From NCBI GenBank assembly GCA_900548705.1, contig URLF01000033.1, forward strand, positions 1 to 27,512: DNA of 27,512 nucleotides. The letters are read 5' to 3'. A model generated the notes under the pieces. That model did not search any database. It had not been told where the DNA came from and saw only the letters and a program-made list of their open reading frames with translations. Positions 1-7,990 of this stretch are shown here, piece after piece (position 1 is the first letter of the stretch; the number at the start of each line of letters is the position of its first letter). A program made the position numbers and the translations under genes. This DNA comes from an uncultured Porphyromonadaceae bacterium (GTDB lineage: Bacteria; Bacteroidota; Bacteroidia; Bacteroidales; Muribaculaceae).

Positions 1-111
1 AACGGAATCAGCCCTAATTTTCAGTTGACCTCAAAAGTTTAGCGGACAGTAATAATTTCATATCAGATAATGGACCGTAATGGATGCGATTCCGCCATAA
101 AACGGCAGTCC
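1..111. other. Left-edge gene-free segment
   Basis: I see no credible gene here. The stretch is AT-richer than the downstream genes and runs directly into the 33-bp tandem array. The string AGTTTAGCGGACAG at 37-50 has the look of an insertion-sequence end, but no transposase or partner terminal repeat lies inside the window, so I do not call an element. Confidence 0.4.
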
Positions 112-309
112 GTTGTGTCAACCCTCACCGACAGAATCACGGAGGTTTCCCCAACAATTCCGACAGAGGTATGTCGGTTTACCCAAACGATTATGACAGA
201 ATTATGGTCGTTCCTTCGAATAATTCCGACAGGGTCATGATGGTCTCCCCAAACGATTCCAACAGAGCCATGTTGGTTTTCCCCTACGATTCCGAAGGAA
301 TCATTTGTC
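112..309. repeat. 33-bp degenerate tandem repeat array, about 5-6 units
   Basis: Successive units start near 112, 145, 178, 211, 244 and 277; the first and last are the most diverged. The shared core is an A/T-flanked ATTCCGACAG followed by a purine-rich spacer, ATG and a G-rich end. Several units fold on themselves: CCGACA pairs with TGTCGG in unit 145-177 and CCAACA pairs with TGTTGG in unit 244-276, a compensatory G-to-A/C-to-T change that keeps the stem. Because 33 is a multiple of three, both strands stay open and give spurious 11-residue peptide repeats. The last unit merges into the palindromic module at 283-374, and a shrunken version of the same unit follows the third module copy near 10595-10625, so array and module belong to one family. 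Confidence 0.7.
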
Positions 310-374
310 TGAATAGCCGGGGGTTGGCGCGAGGTGAGGCCGGTAGGCCGAACCGATGCGGTAACCCCCGGTAA
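283..374 (-). repeat. Dispersed palindromic module, copy A (minus orientation)
   Basis: Read on the minus strand this copy runs AACCCCCGG-type stem, a CG-rich variable middle, CTCGCGCCAACCC, GGCTATTCAGACAAATGATT and the mini-palindrome GATTCC-N3-GGAATC (288-302). The outer stem is CCGGGGGTT (317-325) with AACCCCCGG (363-371). The same block appears in direct orientation at 477-572 and 10510-10594. Relative to copy B the stem carries a T:A to G:C pair exchange on both arms, which points to selection on a folded form. It lies back to back with copy B around the hairpin at 390-456. Confidence 0.75.
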
Positions 375-389
375 TAGGAGAATACGACG

Positions 390-456
390 GATTCCGGAGG
401 AATCTTTTTTGATATTACCGGTTTTGTTGAATATCATAAAAGATTCCTCCGGAATC
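390..456. repeat. Long hairpin of the repeat family, first locus
   Basis: Arms at 390-416 and 430-456 are 27 bp with a single mismatch and a 13-nt loop. Each arm contains the mini-palindrome GATTCC-N3-GGAATC followed by a T run on its own strand (TTTTTT on plus after 404, TTTT on minus after the other arm), so each half resembles a small intrinsic terminator pointing outward. A near-identical hairpin occurs at 10424-10493. Modules A and B flank it in opposite orientations. Confidence 0.8.
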
Positions 457-476
457 CCATCTTTGACGAAACGCAA

Positions 477-572
477 CCGTGGGTTACCGCTTCGTGCAGC
501 CCCACAAGGGGACTTTGCACTCGCGCCAACCCACGGCTATTCAGACAAATGATTCCTTCGGAATCGTCCGAT
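477..572 (+). repeat. Dispersed palindromic module, copy B
   Basis: The outer stem is CCGTGGGTT (477-485) with AACCCACGG (528-536), perfect over 9 bp. CTCGCGCCAACCC, then GGCTATTCAGACAAATGATT and GATTCCTTCGGAATC (about 552-566) follow as in the other two copies. The middle of the stem-loop (486-519) differs strongly from copies A and C, while the flanks are nearly invariant. No tandem array follows this copy. Confidence 0.75.
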
Positions 573-616
573 GGACCCCAGCTTTATACAATTATTGGAT
601 GATGGAATACTGGATT

Positions 617-657
617 ATGAAAAAGTCGGTGTGTCTACATTGTAGGCACACCGACTT
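617..657 (-). terminator. Intrinsic terminator of the DUF4493 operon
   Basis: A 17-bp stem (623-639 with 641-657, one G-U type pair) is followed on the minus strand by TTTTT. It lies 20 bp beyond the stop codon of the last DUF4493 gene (679). Confidence 0.85.
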
Positions 658-678
658 GACTATAACGTGAAACGGGAA

Positions 679-2895
679 TTATTCGTAGATAAGCTCTACA
701 TCGTCGAGATACATTACGGAGGGACCGCCGGTGAAGTAGTCACCCATCTTGGAGGCGGAAGCCACCATCACGATGTTAGACGGACGTACATCAGTGCGCT
801 TGTAGTCGATGGGGATTACCACCTCTACAAGGCCGTCTCCGGAAGTTGCCTCGGTGAACACATGCTCGCCGTAAGCGATTACCTGATCACCATCTTTCTT
901 AAAGAGAGTGCGCTCGGATGACTTTGTCTTCACGACTACAGGCCATGCCTCTCCGTTATAAGCGGTTTTTGTTCCATCCACGAGAGCTACATAGATGATA
1001 CCTTTGTCCATATCACCTGTGACTACGCCGTCAGGATTGGCATTGTCGACATCGGTTACAGCGGCAGGGGTGTATTTGACCCATACACGCAGAGCTTTCG
1101 GACGGGCTGTGAAGCTGCGTCCCCAGCCAAGCACACCATCGGTACCATCTGTCTTCAGGTATTTACCGATAAAGATGTTTCCGGCAGCGAATTTACCAAC
1201 AGGTTTGCCGAACAGCGTGATACCGACAAACTGGCTGCAGAGTTTCGCTGAATAATTTCCGGAATGATGGAGGTCTTCGGCTTTCTCGGTGATGTTTTTA
1301 TCCATCGTGATAGAACCGTGGTTACCGCTGTCCCAGTAGAAATCAGAGGGTGACACACCCGGAATCAGGACATTCTTCTCGTTGGGGTCGGTACACCAGT
1401 CCTCGAAGCTTGCGTTGGGAAGCTGAGGCTCACCCTCGGTGGTGAACTGCTGGATGGCGGTTGACTCGAAGCCGTCGCAATAAGCGGCTACCTCATATGT
1501 GGTAGCGGGCTCAAGTCCGGTCAGACCTACGGTATAGCTGTTGCCTTCGGTAACCTCAGCGGGAACTTTTGTCCACTGCTGAGTGCCTTTCTTGCGGTAC
1601 ATGATACCGCATCCCTCGGCATCCTCGCGGAGGATGTTGGCCGAAACGACTGCTGAACGGGAGGTAATGGTCAGGGCATCGGGATCGACATCCTGAATCA
1701 TGACCTTGGCATTGGTCGGAATCAGACGCAGGGTGGCATTGGCCGAACGACCGTTGGCGTCAGTTGCGGTAATATTGACGGTATAGTCACCTTCGGGGAG
1801 GGAGTTAAGGAACTCCTTCTCGAAGTTGAGTTTCAGCTCTGAGAAACCGGTGTCTTCGTGGGTGGTGTAGGTGAAGTTGATACCGGCTGCTTCGAGAACA
1901 GACTTAACGCGGTCGCTCATACCGAACAGTTCGAAATCGTTTCCGCCAAGGTCGGTGATGTTGGCGAACACGTCGCCGCTCACCTCGACAGAAGTCAGCT
2001 CGGCTGCAGCTGCAATCCAGATTGAGCGACGGGGAAGCTCCCCTACAAGACCTGTGACAGCCTCGGAGAGATTGAAGCTGATACCGGAGATGGCAGGGGG
2101 AGTGGTGATTTCGAATGTGTCTTCCACTTCGATTTCACTCTCGTCCACCTCGATAGTGATCCATGCTCCACCGATTTGCTCCTCCTCCTGGTCGTTATGC
2201 TTGACGATGAGGTGGTATTCGGTGGCACGGGCGACATTCTCAAGTTTCCCTGTGTATTCAAACGGCTTGCCGGTTGAGGTCAGGGTACCGCGCAGGGTGT
2301 AGACCAGGTCTTTCGAACGGGAGTTGGTCATATAGTAACCCTTGGCCTGCTGGTCAATTTTCTCCTGGGTGAAGGTCAGCACACCGTCGCGGGTACCTGT
2401 CGATTTGTCGTGACCGACCTCCATTGTGATGTCGGTCAGAAGTTCGGCAACCTTGTCGGTATATTCGACAGATACGAGGGTGTTGGCAATCTTGCAGTTG
2501 ATGTTGACCTGCACAGCCGAACCCTTTGTGATGTCGAATTCCTCTCGGCCTGTGAAATAACGGTCATCCCATGAGGCCGACACAGAGTCGCCGGTCCATG
2601 CCTCGGCCACATAATGGCCCGACAGGAGCTTGATGCCGGCGGTCGGCACCTCATCTATACCGTTGTATTTCTTGACCGCACCGGATGCGTTGGAAATCCA
2701 GATGAGTGTCTTCTTGGCAAGTTCGTCATTTGTCTGGCCCGCGCGGGTCTTGACCACAACATCAGAGTTGACTGTGGCTTTGAGCATCAGGCGGCCTTCG
2801 CCGTCGCCGTCCTCGGCGGGACGGAATGTGTCGGAGCAGGCGGAAAGCGCTGCGATCCCAAGGAGGGAGGCTCCGAAAATAAGATATTTTTTCAT
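679..2895 (-). CDS. DUF4493/PCMD cell-surface lipoprotein (third gene of trio)
   Basis: Predicted 738-residue exported lipoprotein. The signal peptide ends in lipobox LSAC with lipidated Cys20. A DUF4493-like domain follows (about 30-255), then an Ig-like stretch (about 265-395), a fibronectin-III-like domain (about 400-490, ending in TTEG) and a C-terminal domain that opens with PNASFEDW and closes with YLDDVELIYE. Those end motifs are typical of PCMD, the putative carbohydrate metabolism domain of Bacteroidetes proteins, so glycan binding at the surface is an inference from family naming and not shown here. It is last in a three-gene operon, 18 bp after its neighbour, and has a strong Shine-Dalgarno at 2903-2910. 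Its domain plan matches the 840-residue first gene. No catalytic residues are recognised. Confidence 0.88.
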   Translation of the reverse strand: MKKYLIFGASLLGIAALSACSDTFRPAEDGDGEGRLMLKATVNSDVVVKTRAGQTNDELAKKTLIWISNASGAVKKYNGIDEVPTAGIKLLSGHYVAEAWTGDSVSASWDDRYFTGREEFDITKGSAVQVNINCKIANTLVSVEYTDKVAELLTDITMEVGHDKSTGTRDGVLTFTQEKIDQQAKGYYMTNSRSKDLVYTLRGTLTSTGKPFEYTGKLENVARATEYHLIVKHNDQEEEQIGGAWITIEVDESEIEVEDTFEITTPPAISGISFNLSEAVTGLVGELPRRSIWIAAAAELTSVEVSGDVFANITDLGGNDFELFGMSDRVKSVLEAAGINFTYTTHEDTGFSELKLNFEKEFLNSLPEGDYTVNITATDANGRSANATLRLIPTNAKVMIQDVDPDALTITSRSAVVSANILREDAEGCGIMYRKKGTQQWTKVPAEVTEGNSYTVGLTGLEPATTYEVAAYCDGFESTAIQQFTTEGEPQLPNASFEDWCTDPNEKNVLIPGVSPSDFYWDSGNHGSITMDKNITEKAEDLHHSGNYSAKLCSQFVGITLFGKPVGKFAAGNIFIGKYLKTDGTDGVLGWGRSFTARPKALRVWVKYTPAAVTDVDNANPDGVVTGDMDKGIIYVALVDGTKTAYNGEAWPVVVKTKSSERTLFKKDGDQVIAYGEHVFTEATSGDGLVEVVIPIDYKRTDVRPSNIVMVASASKMGDYFTGGPSVMYLDDVELIYE

Positions 2896-2902
2896 TGCTT
2901 TA

Positions 2903-2910
2903 TCCTCCTT
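2903..2910 (-). promoter_or_regulatory. Strong Shine-Dalgarno for the third DUF4493 gene
   Basis: AAGGAGGA on the minus strand, 7 nt before the ATG at 2895 and inside the 18-bp gap after the preceding stop codon. The first two genes of the operon lack such a site; strong Shine-Dalgarno sequences are uncommon in Bacteroidetes, so this one may set an independent translation rate. Confidence 0.7.
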
Positions 2911-2913
2911 TCT

Positions 2914-4278
2914 TTATGATCTGAACTTGAGTTCTTTCACTTCCTGGTTGCCCTTCTGGTCAATCACGGTAAGTCTGAAAGTATGGTCGTTACCGGGATA
3001 GATATTGAGCAGGGGCACGAATGGCGCGATGTCGAAGGTGACTTCTGTCTGGCCGATTACTTCATTTCCGACAGGGAAATGGAAGGTGCCGCTGAGGGCT
3101 TCTTCAAGATTGCCGGGGTAGGCAAGGTCGAATGAAGGAGCCAGACCGATTGAGGGATCTTCAAGCACACCGGCGAGAGCATCGGAAATGATGTCAACCT
3201 TGAGGTTGGCAATGCCTTCTGAAGATGTGATGACCACTGCGGCAGGTTTGGAGCCATCCTGGGGGAACTGGGTCGCGTCATTTACTCCGTCGAGGTCGAG
3301 GGAGGAGCTGGTGAACTCAATCGACCAGTCGGAGGGATCGGGACCGGGATCAGGACCGGGGCCGGGACCTGGTTCCTCACCACCACCGAAATCTTCATCA
3401 CCTGGACGGCCTGAATCATCGAGGTTGTCCTCATACCATTCATAGTCGCTCTCGATGGGGTCATCCTCAATGACAGTAGTGTCAACGATGATGCCCTGTC
3501 CGTCATTGATGATGGTGCCGAGTTCTTCGGGGGGCACTACCTCGTTGCCGGTCAGGCTGAGGGTGATTTTACGGTGCTGACCCTTGGCAACATTGTCAAT
3601 GGTCTTGGTGAAGGTTTCGGTGTGACCCATAATCGAGGCTGAGAAGTCGAGACGGAGGGTCTCAAGGTCTTTAAGAGCCGCGAAATAACCTGAACGGGTT
3701 TCGGAGGGGGTGAATATCAGCGAATTGTTACCTTCTGAAGTGATTTTGACAGTTGCCAGGCTGGCGTTGTCGAGGGCGGCGATGAGCTTGTCTGTGAATT
3801 TCACAGAGACGCGGATATTGGCCAGGGTGCAGACAACGGTCTGTACTTCGGTGACCTTGTCAGCCTCGATGGTGAATGTCTGTGAACCCTCGAAGTAGGG
3901 GGCATTCCAGGCTGCGGGTTCCACCTCATGCGAACGCACTGTCACTGTGTAGTCGCCGACAGCGAAGGTGGGCAGTTCAGGCATTGTGGAGTAAGTCCAG
4001 CGGCTTACCTGCTGACCGTTTTTGTCATCAACGGTCACGATGAAGTTTGACAGGTCTACTGTCGCACGCGAGGCAGTAGTCCTTGCCTTCACGGCTGCGG
4101 GCTTTGCGCCGGCGTTGTCGTTGACGTCGGTTTCAGCGCCGTCAACCTCGACTCCGAGGTTGGCAGTGCTGAGCTGGCCACGACCATTTACCGCCGGATC
4201 CGGATTCCAGGTGTCGCACGCCGAGAACCCGGCCATTGCGGCAGCTGAAAGTAGGATGGAAAATATCTTGGTTTTCAT
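2914..4278 (-). CDS. DUF4493 lipoprotein, short paralogue (second gene of trio)
   Basis: Predicted 454-residue lipoprotein with lipobox FSAC (Cys21). The N-terminal half (about 30-250) resembles the DUF4493 part of its neighbours. It is joined by an acidic, then Pro/Gly-rich low-complexity linker (alternating PG and PD around 300-320) to an Ig-like C-terminal domain (about 322-454) that resembles the middle region of the two longer paralogues. The fibronectin-III and PCMD parts are absent, with no trace of them after the stop codon, so this is a different architecture and not a recent truncation. It sits 22 bp after the first gene and 18 bp before the third. The linker suggests a surface-exposed spacer. 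The molecular function of DUF4493 is unknown. Confidence 0.88.
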   Translation of the reverse strand: MKTKIFSILLSAAAMAGFSACDTWNPDPAVNGRGQLSTANLGVEVDGAETDVNDNAGAKPAAVKARTTASRATVDLSNFIVTVDDKNGQQVSRWTYSTMPELPTFAVGDYTVTVRSHEVEPAAWNAPYFEGSQTFTIEADKVTEVQTVVCTLANIRVSVKFTDKLIAALDNASLATVKITSEGNNSLIFTPSETRSGYFAALKDLETLRLDFSASIMGHTETFTKTIDNVAKGQHRKITLSLTGNEVVPPEELGTIINDGQGIIVDTTVIEDDPIESDYEWYEDNLDDSGRPGDEDFGGGEEPGPGPGPDPGPDPSDWSIEFTSSSLDLDGVNDATQFPQDGSKPAAVVITSSEGIANLKVDIISDALAGVLEDPSIGLAPSFDLAYPGNLEEALSGTFHFPVGNEVIGQTEVTFDIAPFVPLLNIYPGNDHTFRLTVIDQKGNQEVKELKFRS

Positions 4279-4300
4279 ATTTTATGGGTTGGCGTGTTGA

Positions 4301-6823
4301 TTAATAGTTGAGTCTGATGTCGTCGATGTAGAGTGACGAGCCGGTATAACGACCATCTTTTTTTGTGAACGCAGGCTGGTTAAGCCAACTGCTATTGTTG
4401 TTGCTCTCTACATTTTCAACTCCACTTGACAGGAAGCCAATCTGCAGAGTAACACCGGCATTGCATGGAACTGCATATGCCTCTGAGAGATCAAGTTCCT
4501 TCTTGGTGTAATTAGCTACGGCGGGAAGGTTCAACGTCTTCTCTGCGAGTACGGTGCCGGAAGCATCCAATACCTTCACGAAGGCTTTGCCGAAGTCCGC
4601 AGAGTTTTTCGCGCTATATTTGTAGTAGAATTCAACGTTTTTGGGTCGATGACCATAGACAATACCATAGTCAGGAGATTGAGTTGAGGAATTATAAGCT
4701 CCAAGATACAGCTGACCGACAGTTACATGTTTGGAGTTGGTCCAGTATGCTTGAGCTGCATTGCCCTTACCCCAGCCAACAGTCTCGATTATTGCAGCGG
4801 AAGAGCCTCCGTTGACACTTCCTGTTTCTTGACGTGTCCCTGAAAAAGCACAGTAAGACATACCATCCCTGCTTGAACTGAGACTGGAATCGTTGCTACC
4901 GCCTTCAGATGTCGTGAGCTGGTTCATTGTGCCCCAGATGGCTGAAGCCGCTGATGCTCCTGGATATTCTATCCACCAATATTGAGTTTGTCCGTCAGTG
5001 CGTGACCAGGTCTCCATATCGGAGTTTTCAAGCTGGGCACCGGTTTCGGTGGTGAATGTGTAGATGCTTGAGAGGAGACCGTCACAGGTTGCGCGAACCT
5101 GGTAGGTCTTGCCGCCGGTGAGACCTTTCACGAGGAAGCGGTTGGTGGCGAGCTTGGTAGCGGTTGCGGTGCTCCATGTGTTGCCTTCATCGGCGGAAAT
5201 CTCGAAGCTCACATTCTCAGGCTGCTCTGCCGAACGGGAAGCGGCACGACGTTTCGCACCGGTGGCTCCTGCCTTGTAGCGGAGGTCAAGGGCTGCCTGC
5301 CAGCCATAGATGCCGTTCTCAACAGCTGCGAGCGAGTAGGGACTTGGCTCGTGGACGACTGTGAAGTCTGCTTTCAGATTTCCGAGTGAAAGACGCATGG
5401 GGATGTCTTTATTCGATGCGGGAACGGTTGCCACCACGCGGTAGGTGTTGCCCAGACGGGCTACAAGGTCGCAGGATGTGATGGGGCAGTTGTCCCAGGT
5501 GTTGCGCTCATTCTTGGCCTGGAGGGTCAGTCCGTCGAGTGAGGTGGCATTGGTCTCAATCTCGAATGTGAGGGTGTTGTCCCACTCATAAATAGGATTG
5601 ATTGCAGCCACGCTCAGGGCGGTGGTGACAGCCTCTACCGAGAAGCTTACGGGTGACTCGGCCACACGGGAATTGCGGTCGCGTACCTGGAGAGTGAATG
5701 TAGAGACGTTGTTGCCTTCTTCAAGGTATGCGATGTTTGAAAGCAGGTCGGTGAAGTCAACCATGGCCATCTTGTCAGGCTTGGATGTGCCGACCATTCT
5801 CAGGCCGAGACCCTTCATCATGGCGAGGGTGGAAGCGTCGCCGCTGACCAGGTCGATTTCCTTGGGCCATCCCTGTGATTCGAGGTAAGATGATGTGGTG
5901 GTCAGCACAAGGCCGGTGATGCCGGCCTGGGCCATTGCGGTCACCTTGGCGTTCTTGGCCGAAGGCTGTCCCTGCATCACTGTCCAGGACTCGCCGGAGG
6001 TGAAGCCGTCGGCATTGATACGGGGAGCGGGGGCATTGAGGATAGCGTCGCTGAGGTCTATCTCGACATTTTCCATGTCGGTCATGTCGTCGTAGGTCAG
6101 CACGAGGAAGCCGTCGCCGGCCTCGCCGCTATTGATGTCGAATTTAAGCACATAGCTGTGGCGGGCCTCCGCAGTGAAGCTTTTCGGCTCAAGGGTGGCT
6201 GTGGTGCCGTTCTGCTTTGTGATGGTGATGGAGGCGGTGACCTGGCCGGGGGCGAGGTAGACCGAGCGGGTCTCGCCGTCGGGGTAGGCGATTTCGTTGC
6301 CAAGCTCGGAACGCAGGGTCAGAGAGTAGGACGCGAAATAGTTGCGGAACATGTCAGACATCTCCACTCTTACCATGGAGTTGGCGAGGGTTGCTGTGAC
6401 GCTGACGGGGGTGGTGCGGTTCTCCTCTACTGTCAGTGAGGAGCTGCCGTAATAGTAGGGTTTCTCGAATCCCTCAGTCTCAAGATCGCCATACCAGGCT
6501 TCGAGGGTGTATTTCCCTACTGGAACACTGACTGGGTCGCTGAATTCGGAGGCTGAAGCCCATTCGCGGGCGAAAGAGCCTGATTCTGACGTGAGTTTCA
6601 GCGACAGGTCGGAAGCTGAGACCGACTGCGCTTCGGCGCGGGAGGGGGCAGAAGCCTGCTTGTTGGAGGCGGAAGCCACGACATCTTTGTCGAGGTCCAC
6701 CGAGACAAGGAGCTTGCCGTCCGTGTCGGTTGTCGGACGGTAGTCGTCGCAGGATACCAGCGAGCTTGCAAGCCCGAGGCCTCCGGCTGCGCCAAGCAGT
6801 CCGATCAGAAGTTGTTTCTTCAT
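4301..6823 (-). CDS. DUF4493/PCMD cell-surface lipoprotein (first gene of trio)
   Basis: Predicted 840-residue lipoprotein. The signal peptide ends LVSC with Cys25 followed by Asp-Asp. Order of parts: DUF4493-like domain (about 35-260), Ig-like region (about 270-400), a second beta-rich stretch (about 400-500), a fibronectin-III-like domain ending TTETG (about 505-600) and a PCMD-like C-terminal domain opening ENSDMETW and ending SSLYIDDIRLNY. It shares the plan of the 738-residue protein at the end of the operon and is probably a duplicate of it. It is first in the operon, with a candidate promoter at 6925-6932 and a leader of roughly 90 nt. A role as an exposed glycan-interacting or adhesive protein is inferred from domain naming only. 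The last 240 residues are Ser/Asn/Thr-rich. Confidence 0.88.
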   Translation of the reverse strand: MKKQLLIGLLGAAGGLGLASSLVSCDDYRPTTDTDGKLLVSVDLDKDVVASASNKQASAPSRAEAQSVSASDLSLKLTSESGSFAREWASASEFSDPVSVPVGKYTLEAWYGDLETEGFEKPYYYGSSSLTVEENRTTPVSVTATLANSMVRVEMSDMFRNYFASYSLTLRSELGNEIAYPDGETRSVYLAPGQVTASITITKQNGTTATLEPKSFTAEARHSYVLKFDINSGEAGDGFLVLTYDDMTDMENVEIDLSDAILNAPAPRINADGFTSGESWTVMQGQPSAKNAKVTAMAQAGITGLVLTTTSSYLESQGWPKEIDLVSGDASTLAMMKGLGLRMVGTSKPDKMAMVDFTDLLSNIAYLEEGNNVSTFTLQVRDRNSRVAESPVSFSVEAVTTALSVAAINPIYEWDNTLTFEIETNATSLDGLTLQAKNERNTWDNCPITSCDLVARLGNTYRVVATVPASNKDIPMRLSLGNLKADFTVVHEPSPYSLAAVENGIYGWQAALDLRYKAGATGAKRRAASRSAEQPENVSFEISADEGNTWSTATATKLATNRFLVKGLTGGKTYQVRATCDGLLSSIYTFTTETGAQLENSDMETWSRTDGQTQYWWIEYPGASAASAIWGTMNQLTTSEGGSNDSSLSSSRDGMSYCAFSGTRQETGSVNGGSSAAIIETVGWGKGNAAQAYWTNSKHVTVGQLYLGAYNSSTQSPDYGIVYGHRPKNVEFYYKYSAKNSADFGKAFVKVLDASGTVLAEKTLNLPAVANYTKKELDLSEAYAVPCNAGVTLQIGFLSSGVENVESNNNSSWLNQPAFTKKDGRYTGSSLYIDDIRLNY

Positions 6824-6924
6824 ACCTTTATTTTATAAATACTATACTTTTTTCTCAGGTTTAGATGCCAAACGGATGTACCTTAAGATGATGAGCTTTA
6901 AATTCTATTAAGCCAAAATCGTGA

Positions 6925-6932
6925 CAAAATTA
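6925..6932 (-). promoter_or_regulatory. Candidate -7 element for the DUF4493 operon
   Basis: Minus-strand TAATTTTG fits the Bacteroidetes TAnnTTTG -7 consensus. I could not find a well-spaced TTTG -33 element, so support is moderate. It would give a leader of about 90 nt before the ATG at 6823. Confidence 0.4.
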
Positions 6933-6988
6933 CGAAAAAAGTTTAAAACATAACCGCATAATTGTCAATTTTTTCAAAAAATGGAGAC

Positions 6989-7025
6989 AAAAAAATGCCT
7001 GAAGGCCAAATTCGGCCCTCAGACA
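6989..7025 (-). terminator. Intrinsic terminator after the helicase
   Basis: Arms 6996-7007 and 7014-7025 form a 12-bp stem on the minus strand, where the two non-Watson-Crick positions become G-U pairs, followed by seven T. On the plus strand the same positions are mismatched, so it is specific to the helicase direction. It starts 27 bp after the helicase stop codon. Confidence 0.85.
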
Positions 7026-7051
7026 TATGCGTTATTCGCCACAGTTTTGTA

Positions 7052-7990
7052 TTATTGCTGCGGATTGCCGCCTTTCTCGGGGGAATGACGGAAAACGCGC
7101 GGTTTGTTGCCCGGTTTGTTTGCAGGCTTGTTACTGGTTTTGCCGTTGCGGTTCCCTTTCCTGGGCTGGCGGGGTTTCCCTTTGTCGTCGGGGCGTGAGG
7201 CCGGGCGGTCCGAGCCGGGACGCGGTGAGGACGCGGGGCGGTTCTCGGCTGCGATTTTTATTTTCAGGGTGGATTCCACGCGGGAGAAGGCGCGGCGGTC
7301 ACGGGGGCCGACGAGTGTGACAGCCTCGCCGTCGGCGTTGGCGCGGGCGGTGCGACCCACGCGGTGGACGTAATCCTCGGGTTCGCGGGGAACGTCGTAA
7401 TTGACCACCAGCATCACTTCGTCGATGTCGATGCCTCGGGCGAGCAGGTCAGTGGCGACAATCACCTCGATGCGCCCGCTTCGGAATCCGCGGATTGTCT
7501 CCTCGCGCTGCTGCTGGTCGAGGTCGGAGTGAATTTCGGCGGCTTTTATGCCGCAACGGCGCAGGTCGCGGGAGAGGTCGCGGACTCCGTGCTTCGAGGC
7601 TGCGAAGACGATGACGCGTTCGCCGCGTCGCTGTTTCAGGATGTCGGTCAGGATGTGCTGCTTGTCATCCTCATAGCAGAAGATGGCCGACTGCTTTATC
7701 TTCTCGACGGGACGTGAGGGGGCGATTTTCACCTCCACGGGATCGTTGAGTATCGACTGGGCGAGCTTGCGTATCTTGGGGGGCATCGTGGCCGAGAAGA
7801 GGAGGGTCTGGCGCTCTTTGGGAAGGAGCTTGGCGATGGCCATTATGTCGTCGTAGAATCCCATGTCGAGCATTCGGTCAGCTTCGTCAAGGACGAAATA
7901 TTTGACCTTGGAGAGGTCTATGCCTCCCATCTGCAGCAGGGCCTGCAGGCGGCCTGGGGTGGCGATTACCACATCCGCCCCGGCTTTCAT
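7052..7990 (-). CDS. DEAD-box RNA helicase, C-terminal part (split gene)
   Basis: This 312-residue frame continues the helicase begun at 8337. It holds motif Ib TPGR (11-14), motif II DEAD (35-38), motif III SAT (66-68), ARGIDI of motif V (184-189) and HRVGRTAR of motif VI (209-216), then a basic Pro/Arg/Lys-rich RhlE-like tail (about 250-312) likely to contact RNA. It lacks Walker A, which lies in the upstream frame, so alone it should not hydrolyse ATP. The ATG overlaps the upstream stop codon (ATGA) and follows an A5 run at 7994-7998; adding one A, or a -1 shift there, fuses the frames seamlessly (SKK then GMKAGADVV). I favour an indel, either real or a sequencing/assembly error, over two designed proteins. 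Function if fused: ATP-dependent remodelling of RNA, ribosome assembly or mRNA turnover. Confidence 0.8.
   Translation of the reverse strand: MKAGADVVIATPGRLQALLQMGGIDLSKVKYFVLDEADRMLDMGFYDDIMAIAKLLPKERQTLLFSATMPPKIRKLAQSILNDPVEVKIAPSRPVEKIKQSAIFCYEDDKQHILTDILKQRRGERVIVFAASKHGVRDLSRDLRRCGIKAAEIHSDLDQQQREETIRGFRSGRIEVIVATDLLARGIDIDEVMLVVNYDVPREPEDYVHRVGRTARANADGEAVTLVGPRDRRAFSRVESTLKIKIAAENRPASSPRPGSDRPASRPDDKGKPRQPRKGNRNGKTSNKPANKPGNKPRVFRHSPEKGGNPQQ

Noticed and set aside
1..60. Possible insertion-sequence end (AGTTTAGCGGACAG)
   Set aside because: No transposase, partner inverted repeat or target duplication is visible in the window; a single short string is not enough.
112..309. Possible CRISPR array
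   Set aside because: Units are contiguous 33-bp degenerate repeats without constant repeats alternating with unique spacers, and no cas gene is present.
63..476. 137-codon minus-strand reading frame over the 33-bp repeats
   Set aside because: It is open only because the repeat unit is a multiple of three; its ends lie in the hairpin and module sequences and it has no credible start context. The plus strand gives an equally open repeat peptide.
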